A stretch of 64,000 bases of DNA, taken from Saccharopolyspora kobensis. GTDB lineage: Bacteria; Actinomycetota; Actinomycetes; Mycobacteriales; Pseudonocardiaceae. Of the stretch, positions 1-9,165 are shown piece by piece; within the stretch, counting starts at the first letter, position 1; the number at the start of each line of letters is the position of its first letter. Made by a program: the position numbers and the translations under genes. The DNA is taken from the NCBI RefSeq assembly GCF_900108315.1, contig NZ_FNVB01000002.1, forward strand, positions 248,001-312,000, given 5' to 3'. The notes below the pieces were generated by a model. The model was given only the letters and a program-made list of their open reading frames with translations. It searched no databases and was not told the origin of the DNA.

Positions 1-107
<107 letters not shown>

Positions 108-132
108 CACCGCGGCGCGATCTCGCGGGAGT

Positions 133-966
133 TCAGGCGTCCGGAACTTCGCGGGATCGCGCGCGTTCCAGGCCCACCGGGTCGTGGGCGCTGAACACCT
201 CGACCTGATCGCGGTGCGCGGTGACCAGGTCGCGCAGCCGGTCCTGGTTGTGCCGCCGCAGCGGGCCGTCGACCTGCACCTTGTTCTGGAAGTAGCGCAG
301 CATCGGGCTGCAGTGCGGGTGCTCGGCCATCTCACCGTGGTGGAAGAACGCGTCACCGGCGTGCAGCAGCCACTTCCCGTCCGGTTTCCGCACCGCGACA
401 CCGGTGTGGCCGCGGGTGTGGCCGGGCAGCGGCACGAGCAGGATCTCCGGCGGCAGGCCCGGCAGGTCGCGCACCGCTTCGAAGCCGAACCAGCGTTCGC
501 CGCCGGTGCTCCCGTGAACCCTCCACTTCGGACCGTGCTGGAACTGGTGGCGCAGGTAGCGGTCCTGCTCGACATCGCGCAGCATCGTCCGGTGCTCGAC
601 GTCGTGGACGTGCACCTCGGCGTGCGGGAAGTCCGGCAGCCCGCCCGCGTGGTCGAGGTCCAGGTGCGTCAGCACGATGTGCCGCACGTCCTCCGCCCGG
701 TGGCCCAGGCGCTCCAGCTGGGCCACCGCCGTCTCGCCGGCGTCGAGCACCGGACGGGCCAGCCGGAGCCGCTGCTTCATGAGCCTCGCGTGCGTGGTGA
801 CGTCCGGGATGCCCATGCCGCTGTCGATGAGCACCAGCCCCCGCTCGGTCTCGACGAGCAGGCAGTGGCAGATCATGCGCGCAGCGCCGAACCTGCTGCC
901 CGCGTCGTTGACCAGCCGTCCGCCGAAGGGCCGCATGGTGCCGCAGTTGAGGTGGTGGATCCGCAT
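133..966 (-). CDS. Metallo-beta-lactamase-fold hydrolase
   Basis: A 277-residue MBL-fold hydrolase, probably binding one or two zinc ions and hydrolysing an ester, lactone or thioester; the substrate is unknown. The metal motif lies at residues 101-106 and reads HLDLDH, so the second His of the classical HxHxDH is Asp, a variant seen in some MBL subfamilies. Later metal-ligand motifs are visible: PLPGHTRGHTGV, HAGDAFFHHGE, and a C-terminal FSAHDP. The start is the ATG at 966, because its A is also the last base of the upstream TetR stop (TGATG), which implies translational coupling. General similarity to quorum-quenching lactonases (AttM/AiiA type) is possible but unproven. Confidence 0.85.
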   Translation of the reverse strand: MRIHHLNCGTMRPFGGRLVNDAGSRFGAARMICHCLLVETERGLVLIDSGMGIPDVTTHARLMKQRLRLARPVLDAGETAVAQLERLGHRAEDVRHIVLTHLDLDHAGGLPDFPHAEVHVHDVEHRTMLRDVEQDRYLRHQFQHGPKWRVHGSTGGERWFGFEAVRDLPGLPPEILLVPLPGHTRGHTGVAVRKPDGKWLLHAGDAFFHHGEMAEHPHCSPMLRYFQNKVQVDGPLRRHNQDRLRDLVTAHRDQVEVFSAHDPVGLERARSREVPDA

Positions 967-1550
967 CAGTTCCCCTCCGCCCGCGCCGCTTCCAGCAGTG
1001 CGGTCAGTTGTGCTCCTGCCGTTCGCAGCGGCGCGACGTCGCGCCGCACCTTGGCCAGCAGCAACCCGCCTTCCAGCAGCGACAACGCGACGACGGCGAG
1101 TTCCGCGGCCCGCTGCGCCGGGATCCCCCAGCCGCCGAACCGCTCGGTCAGCCGCTCCTGCCACAGCCCGTAGGCATCGCCGCACGCGGACCGCACCTCG
1201 GAGCTCTCCGCGGAGGCCTCCAGGGCGACCGTGGCCACCGGGCAGCCGCGGCGGAAGTCCGATTCGACCAGCGACCGCTCGAAGTGCGCCACGATCGCCG
1301 CGACGGCCTCACCCGGCTCCGCCACGTCGGCCAGCAGCGCCAGCAGCTCGCCGACCTGCCGCCCGGAGGCGGCGACCGCCTCGGCGGCGAGCTGCTGCTT
1401 GCCGCCGGGGAAGTGGAAGTACAGCGAGCCCCGCGGCGCGGAGGACTCGGCGAGCACCTGGTTGACCCCGGTGCCGTGGTAACCCTGCTGGTTGAACAGC
1501 TCCATCGCGGTCTCGAGCATCTGCTGCCGCGTTCGCGCGCCCTTCTTCAC
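966..1550 (-). CDS. TetR/AcrR family transcriptional regulator
   Basis: A 194-residue one-component repressor. The N-terminal helix-turn-helix covers roughly residues 8-50 (TRQQMLETAMELFNQQGYHG, then a recognition region ending in GSLYFHFPGGKQQLAAEAV). The C-terminal ligand pocket resembles the TetR_C/YxaF-LmrA subgroup. The gene is first in a two-gene operon with the metallohydrolase (1-bp overlap), so that enzyme or its substrate is probably linked to the effector. Upstream (1551-1763) lies a 213-bp gap relatively rich in A/T near the start, a plausible place for an autoregulatory operator. Confidence 0.88.
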   Translation of the reverse strand: MKKGARTRQQMLETAMELFNQQGYHGTGVNQVLAESSAPRGSLYFHFPGGKQQLAAEAVAASGRQVGELLALLADVAEPGEAVAAIVAHFERSLVESDFRRGCPVATVALEASAESSEVRSACGDAYGLWQERLTERFGGWGIPAQRAAELAVVALSLLEGGLLLAKVRRDVAPLRTAGAQLTALLEAARAEGN

Positions 1551-1763
1551 AGAAAAAATATGACAGTCGGTCTACTTATTTTCAAGCCCGAACTCCCCCT
1601 GAGCACCAGAACGGGGTCGTGAGCGCGAAGCAGTGCCGGAACACCGTTGCGCACTCACGACCCCACGCCACAGGACCGGAACGTCAGCATTGCGGACTTC
1701 GCAGGGCGACTGGGCAGTCCACTGCCACCGAGCATGCGCGGCCGGGCAGCGGGCTGCGCTGCG

Positions 1764-2948
1764 TCAGAAACCTGTTCCGCACCAAGGGGTTTCGAGGGTG
1801 GCGAACAACCTGTCGGCCGCCGCGAGCGCCGCCGGGTCGCGCACCTCGACGCGCCCGGCCGCCACCAGCGTCGACGGCAGCTGGTCACCCAGGTACAGCG
1901 CGGCCAGCGTCGAGACGTCCAGGCTCAGCTGCGGCTCGGCCGTCGAACGCTCGACGCCGTCCGGCCCGATGCGGTAGCCGCCTTCGTTGTCCGGCAGGAA
2001 GGCGTCCCGCACCTCGACCACCACCGGCTCCGCCGGGCCGTAGGTCCGCGCCCGCAACGCCGCGAGCACGTCCACCAGGCGCACCCACAGGTCGTCGGCG
2101 ATCTCGGTCACCTCGCACCGGCGGCGGTCGGTCAGCCACCACTCCAGCGGCTCGTCCAGCGGCCGGACGTGCCCCACCACGCGCGCGACCAGATCGATGC
2201 CCAGCAGGAACCGCCACAGCTCCGCCACCGCGGCGGCATCGGCGCCCTTGAGGTCGTGGACGTCCACAGTGGTCCCGCCGGCGCCGGACTTCGGCTCGTA
2301 CACGGCGAACCCGTCGTCCGCACCGTCCTCGCCGGAGTGCACCGCGACCAGGCAGCCCTCGCCGAGGTACTGCCGGATGCCCGTCCACCACGCCTCGTCC
2401 CGGCCGATCCACCCCGGCCGGCCGACACCGAACCGCCGGTAGATCCCCGGAAGCAGCGAGCCCGCGGCGTCCCAGTCCAGCACCCGCACCTGGCCGCCCC
2501 GCGGCGCGTCGTCGCGGAACGCCACCCGAGCGCGCTCCAACTCCACCTTCCGGTGGCGGGAGGCCACGCCGTAGCCGAACCGCTCGTAGATGGTGGCCTC
2601 CGAGGCGTGCAGCATCGCCACCGGCTCGCCGCGCTGCGCCACGTCGTCGAGCTGCGCGCGCATCAGCCCGCGGAGCACTCCGCGCCGGGTCCGGTCGGCG
2701 CGGACGCCGACACCGGTCACCGCACCCGCGGCCACCCGCCCACCGGGCACCGCGAGCTCGTTGGTCGTGGCGATGGCCGTGCCGACCAGCACGCCGTCGT
2801 CGAACGCGCCCAGCACCCGCCCGAGCTCGTGGCGACCGCGCGCGTTCTCCCACGCGTCGTCCTTGGACGGTGCGAGCAGCAGGGCCCGCCGGAACAGGTC
2901 GTGCGCCGATCGGAACTCGGACTCGGCCAGTGCGCGTACGTCGATCAC
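1764..2948 (-). CDS. Eis-type GNAT N-acetyltransferase
   Basis: A 394-residue protein of the Eis (enhanced intracellular survival) family. It has an N-terminal GNAT domain, a central GNAT-like domain and a C-terminal sterol-carrier-like domain. The acetyl-CoA loop is near residues 80-92 (VGVRADRTRRGVL). Tyr121 in TIYERFGYG matches the general-acid Tyr of Mycobacterium Eis. The chain ends in Phe (CGTGF), as in Eis, where the C-terminal carboxylate is the general base. Known members acetylate amines of aminoglycosides or of proteins at several positions; the substrate here is unknown. GTG start at 2948. The gene stands alone and is transcribed toward the TetR operon. Confidence 0.85.
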   Translation of the reverse strand: MIDVRALAESEFRSAHDLFRRALLLAPSKDDAWENARGRHELGRVLGAFDDGVLVGTAIATTNELAVPGGRVAAGAVTGVGVRADRTRRGVLRGLMRAQLDDVAQRGEPVAMLHASEATIYERFGYGVASRHRKVELERARVAFRDDAPRGGQVRVLDWDAAGSLLPGIYRRFGVGRPGWIGRDEAWWTGIRQYLGEGCLVAVHSGEDGADDGFAVYEPKSGAGGTTVDVHDLKGADAAAVAELWRFLLGIDLVARVVGHVRPLDEPLEWWLTDRRRCEVTEIADDLWVRLVDVLAALRARTYGPAEPVVVEVRDAFLPDNEGGYRIGPDGVERSTAEPQLSLDVSTLAALYLGDQLPSTLVAAGRVEVRDPAALAAADRLFATLETPWCGTGF

Positions 2949-3011
2949 ACCGCGATTCTCCCGGTCACCGCCGCCGGAAGCGACCGATTTTCCGCCTCCG
3001 CCCGGTGAACC

Positions 3012-3581
3012 TCACCGTGGGTGGCCGACCTCGTAAACGCCCTTGTTCGTCTTCACCGTGACGGTGACGGTCTTGTCCTCCGCGCCGATCCGCACCGTGC
3101 AGTCGAACCGGTTTCCGGTCTGCACCGCCTGCCCTCCCGGGCAGCTCACCGAACCGACCCCGGCCAGCCCGTAGGAGCCCTTCAGCGTCTGCTCGACGCC
3201 CTTCTCCACGCTGCTCGCGTCGAACACCGAGCGCACGAACCACCCCGGCACGATCAGCCCCAGCACCAGCACCACGGCGACCAGGAGCACGCCGACGCCG
3301 CTGAGCACCCACGGCAGCACCGAGCGCTTCTTCCGCGGCGGCGGGCCGAAACCGCCCTGATGAGGCGGGAACTGCCCCGCGGGCCGCTGGTACGGCTGCT
3401 GGTACGGCTGCGGCTGCTGGTACGGCTGGCCGTAGCCGTACCGGGGCTGCTGCGGCGGTGGCTGCGGCGCGAACCCGGCCTGCTGCGGGTAACCCGGCCC
3501 GCCCGGCGGCATCCCGGTGTTCGGGGGCTGCTGCCCCCAGTGGGGATAACCCCCTGGCGGCGGGCCGTAGGGGGACGACAT
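3012..3581 (-). CDS. Proline/glutamine-rich membrane protein with DUF4333 domain
   Basis: A 189-residue protein. Residues 1-80 are a low-complexity cytoplasmic tail rich in Pro, Gly, Gln and Tyr (repeats of QPYQQ). One transmembrane helix follows (VLPWVLSGVGVLLVAVVLVL), then an extracytoplasmic DUF4333 domain of about 80 residues with two Cys (VSCPGGQ and FDCTV) likely to form a disulfide. The ATG at 3581 is chosen because GGAGG sits 5 nt upstream. M. tuberculosis has a comparable membrane gene (Rv2091c) beside helY, so the position is conserved. Function unknown. Confidence 0.8.
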   Translation of the reverse strand: MSSPYGPPPGGYPHWGQQPPNTGMPPGGPGYPQQAGFAPQPPPQQPRYGYGQPYQQPQPYQQPYQRPAGQFPPHQGGFGPPPRKKRSVLPWVLSGVGVLLVAVVLVLGLIVPGWFVRSVFDASSVEKGVEQTLKGSYGLAGVGSVSCPGGQAVQTGNRFDCTVRIGAEDKTVTVTVKTNKGVYEVGHPR

Positions 3582-3915
3582 CTGCACCTCCGGACGATGT
3601 TGCACACGGCATCGCGAAGAAATCCAACCACAACCGCCCGGCCGTCCGAATCGGCCGGGCGGTCGTCGCCCACCCCGAACTCAACCGATGCGCCGAAGGC
3701 CGGACAAGATCCCGGAAACGGGAGGCCGGGATCCTGTTGGCGGCCGGTCGGCGAAGGTGGTCATCCAGCGCGACCCGAGTGCTTCCCCGGACTGCGGGTG
3801 CCCCTCCCGATGCAGGACGCTCCTGTGCCAACCGGAGTCCTGGGCACCCAGGGGACCGTGGCGCAACCCAGCGGCAAGAAAGACCACTCCCGAGCGCAAA
3901 ACGCGGAGAGGCGTC
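3582..3915. other. Intergenic gap between DUF4333 gene and helY
   Basis: 334 bp between two minus-strand genes. No credible coding frame was found on either strand. The DUF4333 ribosome-binding site lies at 3586-3591. One strong hairpin is present at 3634-3662 (listed separately). The rest holds the presumed promoter of the DUF4333 gene, but no -10 box stands out. Confidence 0.6.
3634..3662 (-). terminator. GC-rich hairpin, possible terminator
   Basis: Inverted repeat with 11-bp arms CCGCCCGGCCG / CGGCCGGGCGG and a 7-nt loop. It could end helY transcripts, although it is about 250 bp past the helY stop, or it could sit in the promoter region of the DUF4333 gene. There is no U-tract, as is usual for actinobacterial terminators. 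Confidence 0.4.
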
Positions 3916-6696
3916 TCAGACCGCCCCCGCCGCGACCACGCCGCGGCGGATCGCGGTGACCGCCTTCGCCGCCGCCGCGCCCACCGGATCGGACACCCCG
4001 ACCACCTCGCGGATCTGGTCCAGCAGGTCGATCACCTGGCGGCACCACCGCACGAAATCGCCCGCCGACAGCTCGTGCCCGCTGGACTCCGCCGCGGTGA
4101 GCACCTTCTCCAGCGACTCACCGCGCGCCCAGCGGAACACCGGCCAGGCGAAACCCGCATCGGGCTCGCGGGTGCGGTTCAGCTTGTGCCTGCGCTCGTC
4201 GTCCTCCAGCTCCGCCCAGAGCTGCCAGGTCGCCTCCAGCGCATCGGTGACCGGCCCGGCAGGCACCTGCGGTGCCAGGCCCTCCCGCCGCGACTCGTAC
4301 ACCAGCGAGGAGACCACCGCGGCCAGCTCCGGCGGGCCGAGCCCGGTCCAGGTGCCGACGCGCAGGCACTCCGCCGCCAGCAGGTCGGACTCGCTGTAGA
4401 GCCGGGACAGCCGCCGCCCGTGCCGCGTGACCTTTTCGTCCTCGCCCGGCTCGGCGGGCAGGTAGCCGCGCTCGGTCAGCAGCGCGACGATCCGGTCGAA
4501 GGCGCGGGCCAGCGAGTGCGTGGTGGCCGCGACCTTGCGACGCAGGTTCTCGTTCTCGCTGCGCAGCCGCTCGTAGCGCTCCGCCCAGCGCGCGTGGCTC
4601 TCCCGCTCGTCGCAGCCGTGGCACGGGTGCGCCTTCAGCGCGCGCCGCAGCGTCGCCAGCTCCGCGTCGTCGGTGGCGTCCGAGCGCCGCCTGCCGCGCC
4701 CGCCGGAGGACTCCAGCCCGGTGTTGCGCAGCGACGAGGCCAGGTCGCGGCGGGACTTCGGGGAGCGGGTGTCGACGTGCTTGGGCAGCTTGAGCTTGCC
4801 CAGCGGCTCCACCGGGGAGGTGAAGTCGGCGACCGACAACCGCCCCGACCACCGGTCCTCGGTGACCACCAGCGGCCGCGGCTCGCCCATCGGCTCCAGC
4901 CCCGGGTCGATGACCACCGCCAGCCCCGAGCGGCGTCCCGCGGGCACCGAGATCACATCGCCCTTGCGCAGCTTCTCCAGCGACTTCGCCGCCTCCGCGC
5001 GCCGCGACTGCCGGTTCTGCCGGGCCAGCAGCTTCTCCCGCTCCGAGATCCGGCGGCGCAGCTGGAAGTACTCGTCGAAGTCGCCCAGGTGGCAGTGCAT
5101 CGCCTCGGAGTAGCCGCTCAGCGCCTCGCTGTTGCGCTCCACCCGCCGCGACAGGCCCACCACCGAGCGGTCGGCCTGGAACTGCGCGAAGGACTGCTCC
5201 AGCAGGTCCCGCGCGGCGTCCTGGCCGACGCGCTGCACCAGGTTGACGGCCATGTTGTAGCCGGGCCGGAACGAGGAGCGCAGCGGGTAGGTGCGGGTGG
5301 AGGCCAGGCCGGCCACCTGCTTCGGGTCGACGCCGGGCTGCCAGACGACCACCGCGTGGCCCTCGACGTCGATGCCGCGCCGCCCCGCCCGGCCGGTGAG
5401 CTGCGTGTACTCGCCCGGGCTGAGATCCACGTGCGACTCGCCGTTGAACTTCACCAGCCTTTCCAGCACCACGGTGCGGGCGGGCATGTTGATGCCCAGC
5501 GCGAGCGTCTCGGTGGCGAACACGGCCTTGACCAGGCCACGCACGAACAGCTCCTCGACGGTCTCCTTGAACGCGGGCAGCAGCCCGGCGTGGTGCGCGG
5601 CCAGCCCGCGCTCCAGCGCCTCCCGCCACTCCCAGAAGCCCAGGACCGACAGGTCGCTCTCCGGCAGGTTCGCGGTGTGCTCGTCGATCACCTCGCGGAT
5701 CTCGGCCACCTCGGACTCGCTGGTCAGCCGCAGCCCGGCGCGCACGCACTGGGAGACGGCCTGATCGCAGCCGTTGCGGCTGAAGATGAACACGATCGCG
5801 GGCAGCAGCCCGGCGGCGTCCAGACCGGTCAGCACCTCCACCCGCGACGGCGGGAAGAACCGCGGCGGCCGCGGGCCCTTGCGCTTGCCGTTGTTGGGGC
5901 CGCTGCGGCGGCCGCCGTAGGGCAGGTGCACGCGGGCCAGCTGCTGGGTGTGGCGCAGCAGGCTCGGGTTCATCTGCAGCTCGCGGTCGGCGCTCTCGCC
6001 GCCGAACAGGTCGAACATCCGCGGCCCGACCAGCATGTGCTGCCACAGCGGCACCGGCCGGTGCTCGTCGACGACCACGGTGGTGTCGCCGCGCACCTCC
6101 TGCAGCCACTCGCCGAACTCCTCGGCGTTGCTCACCGTCGCGGACAGGCTCGCGACCTGCACGTGGTCCGGCAGGTGCAGGATCACCTCCTCCCACACCG
6201 CGCCCCGGAACCGGTCGGCGAGGTAGTGCACCTCGTCCATCACCACGTAGCCGAGCTGCGCCAGGCTGCTGGAGCCGGCGTAGAGCATGTTGCGCAGCAC
6301 CTCGGTGGTCATCACGACCACCTGGGCGTCGCCGTTGATCGAGGTGTCGCCGGTCAGCAACCCGACCGCGTCGCTACCGTGCCGCTCGCACAGGTCGGCG
6401 TACTTCTGGTTCGACAGCGCCTTGATCGGCGTGGTGTAGAAGCACTTGCGGCCCTCCTGCAGCGCCAGGTGCACGGCGAACTCGCCGACCACGGTCTTGC
6501 CCGCGCCGGTCGGCGCGCACACCAGCACGCCGCGACCGGCCTCCAGCGCCTGGCACGAGGTCCGCTGGAAGGGGTCGAGCTCGAAGGACAGCTGCCCGGC
6601 GAAATCGGTCAGCTTCGGGTGCACACCGCGGCGGGTGTGCTTGGCGAAGGACTCGGCCGGGGACAGCTCGGTGGGGTTGGAACGGCTAGCAGCCAC
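3916..6696 (-). CDS. helY: Ski2/Mtr4-like DEAD/DEAH-box RNA helicase HelY
   Basis: A 926-residue superfamily 2 helicase of the Ski2/Mtr4 type that in actinobacteria is called HelY; it probably remodels RNA during decay or processing. Residues 61-68 form Walker A (APTGAGKT) and 154-157 the DEVH box. Motif III SATVSN and the motif VI segment QLTGRAGRRGID are intact. A C-terminal helical (DSHCT) region contains a HPCHGCDERE Cys cluster. The GTG at 6696 is chosen; GGGAG abuts it too closely to be a normal ribosome-binding site. In M. tuberculosis helY (Rv2092c) directly follows tatC; here a lipid kinase gene lies between. Confidence 0.93.
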   Translation of the reverse strand: MAASRSNPTELSPAESFAKHTRRGVHPKLTDFAGQLSFELDPFQRTSCQALEAGRGVLVCAPTGAGKTVVGEFAVHLALQEGRKCFYTTPIKALSNQKYADLCERHGSDAVGLLTGDTSINGDAQVVVMTTEVLRNMLYAGSSSLAQLGYVVMDEVHYLADRFRGAVWEEVILHLPDHVQVASLSATVSNAEEFGEWLQEVRGDTTVVVDEHRPVPLWQHMLVGPRMFDLFGGESADRELQMNPSLLRHTQQLARVHLPYGGRRSGPNNGKRKGPRPPRFFPPSRVEVLTGLDAAGLLPAIVFIFSRNGCDQAVSQCVRAGLRLTSESEVAEIREVIDEHTANLPESDLSVLGFWEWREALERGLAAHHAGLLPAFKETVEELFVRGLVKAVFATETLALGINMPARTVVLERLVKFNGESHVDLSPGEYTQLTGRAGRRGIDVEGHAVVVWQPGVDPKQVAGLASTRTYPLRSSFRPGYNMAVNLVQRVGQDAARDLLEQSFAQFQADRSVVGLSRRVERNSEALSGYSEAMHCHLGDFDEYFQLRRRISEREKLLARQNRQSRRAEAAKSLEKLRKGDVISVPAGRRSGLAVVIDPGLEPMGEPRPLVVTEDRWSGRLSVADFTSPVEPLGKLKLPKHVDTRSPKSRRDLASSLRNTGLESSGGRGRRRSDATDDAELATLRRALKAHPCHGCDERESHARWAERYERLRSENENLRRKVAATTHSLARAFDRIVALLTERGYLPAEPGEDEKVTRHGRRLSRLYSESDLLAAECLRVGTWTGLGPPELAAVVSSLVYESRREGLAPQVPAGPVTDALEATWQLWAELEDDERRHKLNRTREPDAGFAWPVFRWARGESLEKVLTAAESSGHELSAGDFVRWCRQVIDLLDQIREVVGVSDPVGAAAAKAVTAIRRGVVAAGAV

Positions 6697-6794
6697 CTCC
6701 CAAGGTTTTCACATCACACCGACGACCGTCTCGACCGAGCCCGCACCGGCGGTGCGCACCTCGTCACAATCCGACCATTTCCGCAGGTGGGAGC

Positions 6795-6838
6795 CCGTGA
6801 GGGGTTCGTGGTGCCATAGCACCTCAAAACGCTCACGG
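6795..6838. repeat. Long inverted repeat, family A copy 1
   Basis: Imperfect palindrome between the lipid kinase stop (6858) and helY. Outer arms CCGTGAG / CTCACGG enclose inner arms around a CATAGCACC centre. Three other copies (23565, 43069, 62779) share the outer arms and the gene-end position. It probably acts as a terminator for the lipid kinase. Confidence 0.7.
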
Positions 6839-6857
6839 CCCCTGTGCGGGCGGAACG

Positions 6858-7736
6858 TCAGCCCACGACCTTCAGCGCGCCCGGCGCGCAGCGGATGGTC
6901 AGCGGCAACCGGGCCTGGGGCTCGCCGTCGGCGTAGGCCAACCAGCCGTTGTCGCCGCCCAGCCGGATCCGCCGGGCTCGCAGCGTGGTCACCGCCGGGT
7001 GCTCCACGTGCCCGCCGGAGCGCAGCGTCGGCAGGATCCCGACGAAGTCGCGCCGCGACACCGCGCCGACCACCGTCACGTCGAGCAACCCGTCCGCGGG
7101 GTCGGCGCCGGGACAGACCGGGATGCCACCGCCGTAGCAGGCGGAGTTGCCCACCGCGACCAGCGTCGCGGCCTGCTCGATGACACCGGACTCGGTCTCC
7201 ACCCGCAGCGGCATCGCGTGCAGGCCCAGCAGCTCCCGGACCACCGCCAGGTCGTAGCGCCGCTGCCCGCGCGGCCAGCGCATCCGGTTCGCCCGCGCGT
7301 TGACCCGCGAGTCGAAACCGGCGCAGAGCACGGTCGCGAACCAGCCCGCACCCGCGGCCTTGCCGAGGTCGATGCTCCGCTCGTCCCCCGCCTGCAGCGC
7401 CCGGGCCGCGGCGCGGGCCGCGGCGACGGCGTCGAGCGGCACGCCGAGCCCGCGCGCGAGGTCGTTGCCGGTACCGGCCGGGATCAGGGCGAGGGCGGTG
7501 CCGGATTCCGCGCACGCCTGCACCGCCAGGTGCGCGATGCCGTCACCGCCGACCACGGCGAGCACGTCGGCGCCGTCGGACACCGCGCGCTTCGCGGCTT
7601 CGGCGGCACCACCGGCATCGGTGGCGATCACCGTCCGGACGTCGCAGACAGCGCGGAGATGACCGACGATCTCGCCGACCACCTTCGCCGAGAGCCGGCC
7701 ACCGGCCGCAGGGTTGATCAACAGGACACAGCGCAC
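6858..7736 (-). CDS. Diacylglycerol/lipid kinase family protein
   Basis: A 292-residue cytosolic kinase of the DagK/YegS family, expected to phosphorylate a lipid hydroxyl with ATP. The N-terminal catalytic domain shows LLINPAAGGR (residues 5-14), the nucleotide-binding VVGGDGIAHLAVQ (the more usual GGDGT is GGDGI here) and the PAGTGNDLARGLG loop. The C-terminal beta-sandwich ends in GCG-like APGALKVVG. The exact substrate (diacylglycerol, ceramide, a carotenoid or other) cannot be told from sequence. The gene sits between tatC and helY, where M. tuberculosis has none, and has its own downstream palindrome. Confidence 0.87.
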   Translation of the reverse strand: MRCVLLINPAAGGRLSAKVVGEIVGHLRAVCDVRTVIATDAGGAAEAAKRAVSDGADVLAVVGGDGIAHLAVQACAESGTALALIPAGTGNDLARGLGVPLDAVAAARAAARALQAGDERSIDLGKAAGAGWFATVLCAGFDSRVNARANRMRWPRGQRRYDLAVVRELLGLHAMPLRVETESGVIEQAATLVAVGNSACYGGGIPVCPGADPADGLLDVTVVGAVSRRDFVGILPTLRSGGHVEHPAVTTLRARRIRLGGDNGWLAYADGEPQARLPLTIRCAPGALKVVG

Positions 7737-7834
7737 GAGGCAAGATCCTCACCCACGCGGCACCGCCTTGACCAGTGGCCGTGTCCAACTCGTGAGCGGC
7801 ACCGGCGACCCGCACCAGCGCCGCTCACGGCACA

Positions 7835-8791
7835 TCACGTGACGTCGTCGTGGTCCCGCCGAGGCGCCTGCGACGCCCGCAGGTCGAGTTCGGAACCCCG
7901 GAAGTCGATCTCGGAGGCCTCGTCCAGCCCGACCGAGTCGAGCCCCTGGGCCGCGAGCTTCTTGGCCTTGCGCTTGTCGTTGGCCCGGCAGATGCCCATC
8001 GCGATGATGAACAGCACGGACAGCGCCGCGGCCAGCGCGAGCATCGAGAACGGGTCCTGGCCCGGTGTCGCGATCGCGGCGAACACGAACAGCGCGAACA
8101 CGATGCCCCGCCACCAGCTCTTGAGCTTCTCGTAGCTGACGATCCCGGCGAGGTTGAGCATCACCAGGATCAGCGGCAGCTCGAAGCTGACACCGAAGAT
8201 CACCAGCAGCAGCAGCATGAAGCTGATGTACTTGCCGCCGGTGAGCGCGGTGAAGAAAGCGTCCCCGCCGAACCCGGACATGAACGCCAGCGCCACCGGC
8301 AGGATGTAGTAGGCCAGCACCGCACCGGCCAGGAACAGCACCGTCGCGCAGCTGACGAACAGCCGGGCGAACTTGCGCTCCTTGGCGTACAGACCGGGCG
8401 TGATGAACGCCCACAGCTGGTACAGCCACACCGGGCTGAACAGCACCGCACCGACCGCCACGCCGACCTTGAGGGTCAGCATGAAGATCTCGAACGGCTC
8501 GGTCTGCAGCAGCTGGCAGTGCCCGTTGGGGGACAACCGCTGCGTCTCGGGCAGCTGGCAGTACGGCTCCAGCAGGAAGTCGCTGAGCGTGGGCAACCCG
8601 AAGGCCGAGTTGGAGAACCACCAGATCCCGAAGATCGCGCCGATGATCACCGCCGCGATGGCCACGCCCAACCGGTACCGCAGCTCGTAGAGGTGATCCA
8701 CGAGCGTCATGGTGCCGTCCGGGTTGTGCCTGCGGCCCCACCGGCGGCGATCCTTGCGGAACGGGTTCAGGCGACGCAGTGGATTACCCAC
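7835..8791 (-). CDS. tatC: Sec-independent protein translocase subunit TatC
   Basis: A 318-residue polytopic membrane protein, the twin-arginine signal receptor of the Tat pathway. The conserved N-terminal [13 protein letters not shown] segment lies at about residues 30-42, and six transmembrane helices can be traced. The first periplasmic loop is extended and holds several Cys ([21 protein letters not shown]), the F-x-x-x-L-K region being standard for TatC. The charged C-terminal tail of about 60 residues is typical of actinobacteria. GTG start. It follows tatA by 19 bp and is almost certainly co-transcribed. Folded exported proteins would depend on it. Confidence 0.96.
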   Translation of the reverse strand: MGNPLRRLNPFRKDRRRWGRRHNPDGTMTLVDHLYELRYRLGVAIAAVIIGAIFGIWWFSNSAFGLPTLSDFLLEPYCQLPETQRLSPNGHCQLLQTEPFEIFMLTLKVGVAVGAVLFSPVWLYQLWAFITPGLYAKERKFARLFVSCATVLFLAGAVLAYYILPVALAFMSGFGGDAFFTALTGGKYISFMLLLLVIFGVSFELPLILVMLNLAGIVSYEKLKSWWRGIVFALFVFAAIATPGQDPFSMLALAAALSVLFIIAMGICRANDKRKAKKLAAQGLDSVGLDEASEIDFRGSELDLRASQAPRRDHDDVT

Positions 8792-8810
8792 CGTGTTGTC
8801 CCGTCCTCAC

Positions 8811-9086
8811 TCAGTTCTTGGTGTCGTTGCGCTGCTTCTCGTCAGCCGGGGACGGCGACGTCACCGGAGGCGCACTGGTCTCACCGGCGGTCAGCTCCGG
8901 CTTCGGCTTCTCCTCCTCGGCCTTCTTCGCGGCTTCCTCGTCGGCCTTCATGCCGCGGGCTTCTGCCTTGAACACGCGCGCGGACTGGCCGAGCGAGCGG
9001 GCCATCTGCGGGAGCTTGGTGGCGCCGAACAGCAGCACCAGAACCAAGACGATGAGGATCAGCTCCCAGCCACCTGGCAAACCCAT
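8811..9086 (-). CDS. tatA: Twin-arginine translocase subunit TatA
   Basis: A 91-residue TatA/E-type pore subunit. One short N-terminal transmembrane helix (WELILIVLVLVLLFGATKLP) is followed by the amphipathic helix beginning ATKLPQMARSLGQSARVFKAE and an acidic, Lys/Glu-rich tail. The FG between the two helices is conserved. The start at 9086 (MGLPGGWELI) is chosen because TatA proteins begin just before the membrane helix; a weak AAAGG lies 10 nt upstream. The gene precedes tatC, as in mycobacteria. Confidence 0.95.
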   Translation of the reverse strand: MGLPGGWELILIVLVLVLLFGATKLPQMARSLGQSARVFKAEARGMKADEEAAKKAEEEKPKPELTAGETSAPPVTSPSPADEKQRNDTKN

Positions 9087-9165
9087 CCGAACACAACCTT
9101 TCGTGATGTCCCTGCTGGGCGACATCGTACGCGCGGCAGGGCTGGACAAATAGGGCCGTTGAGCG

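Noticed and set aside
3688-6819. A 1043-codon open frame on the plus strand
   Set aside because: It is antisense to helY. High GC keeps the opposite frame open; the translation is His/Arg/Gln/Pro-rich with no domain.
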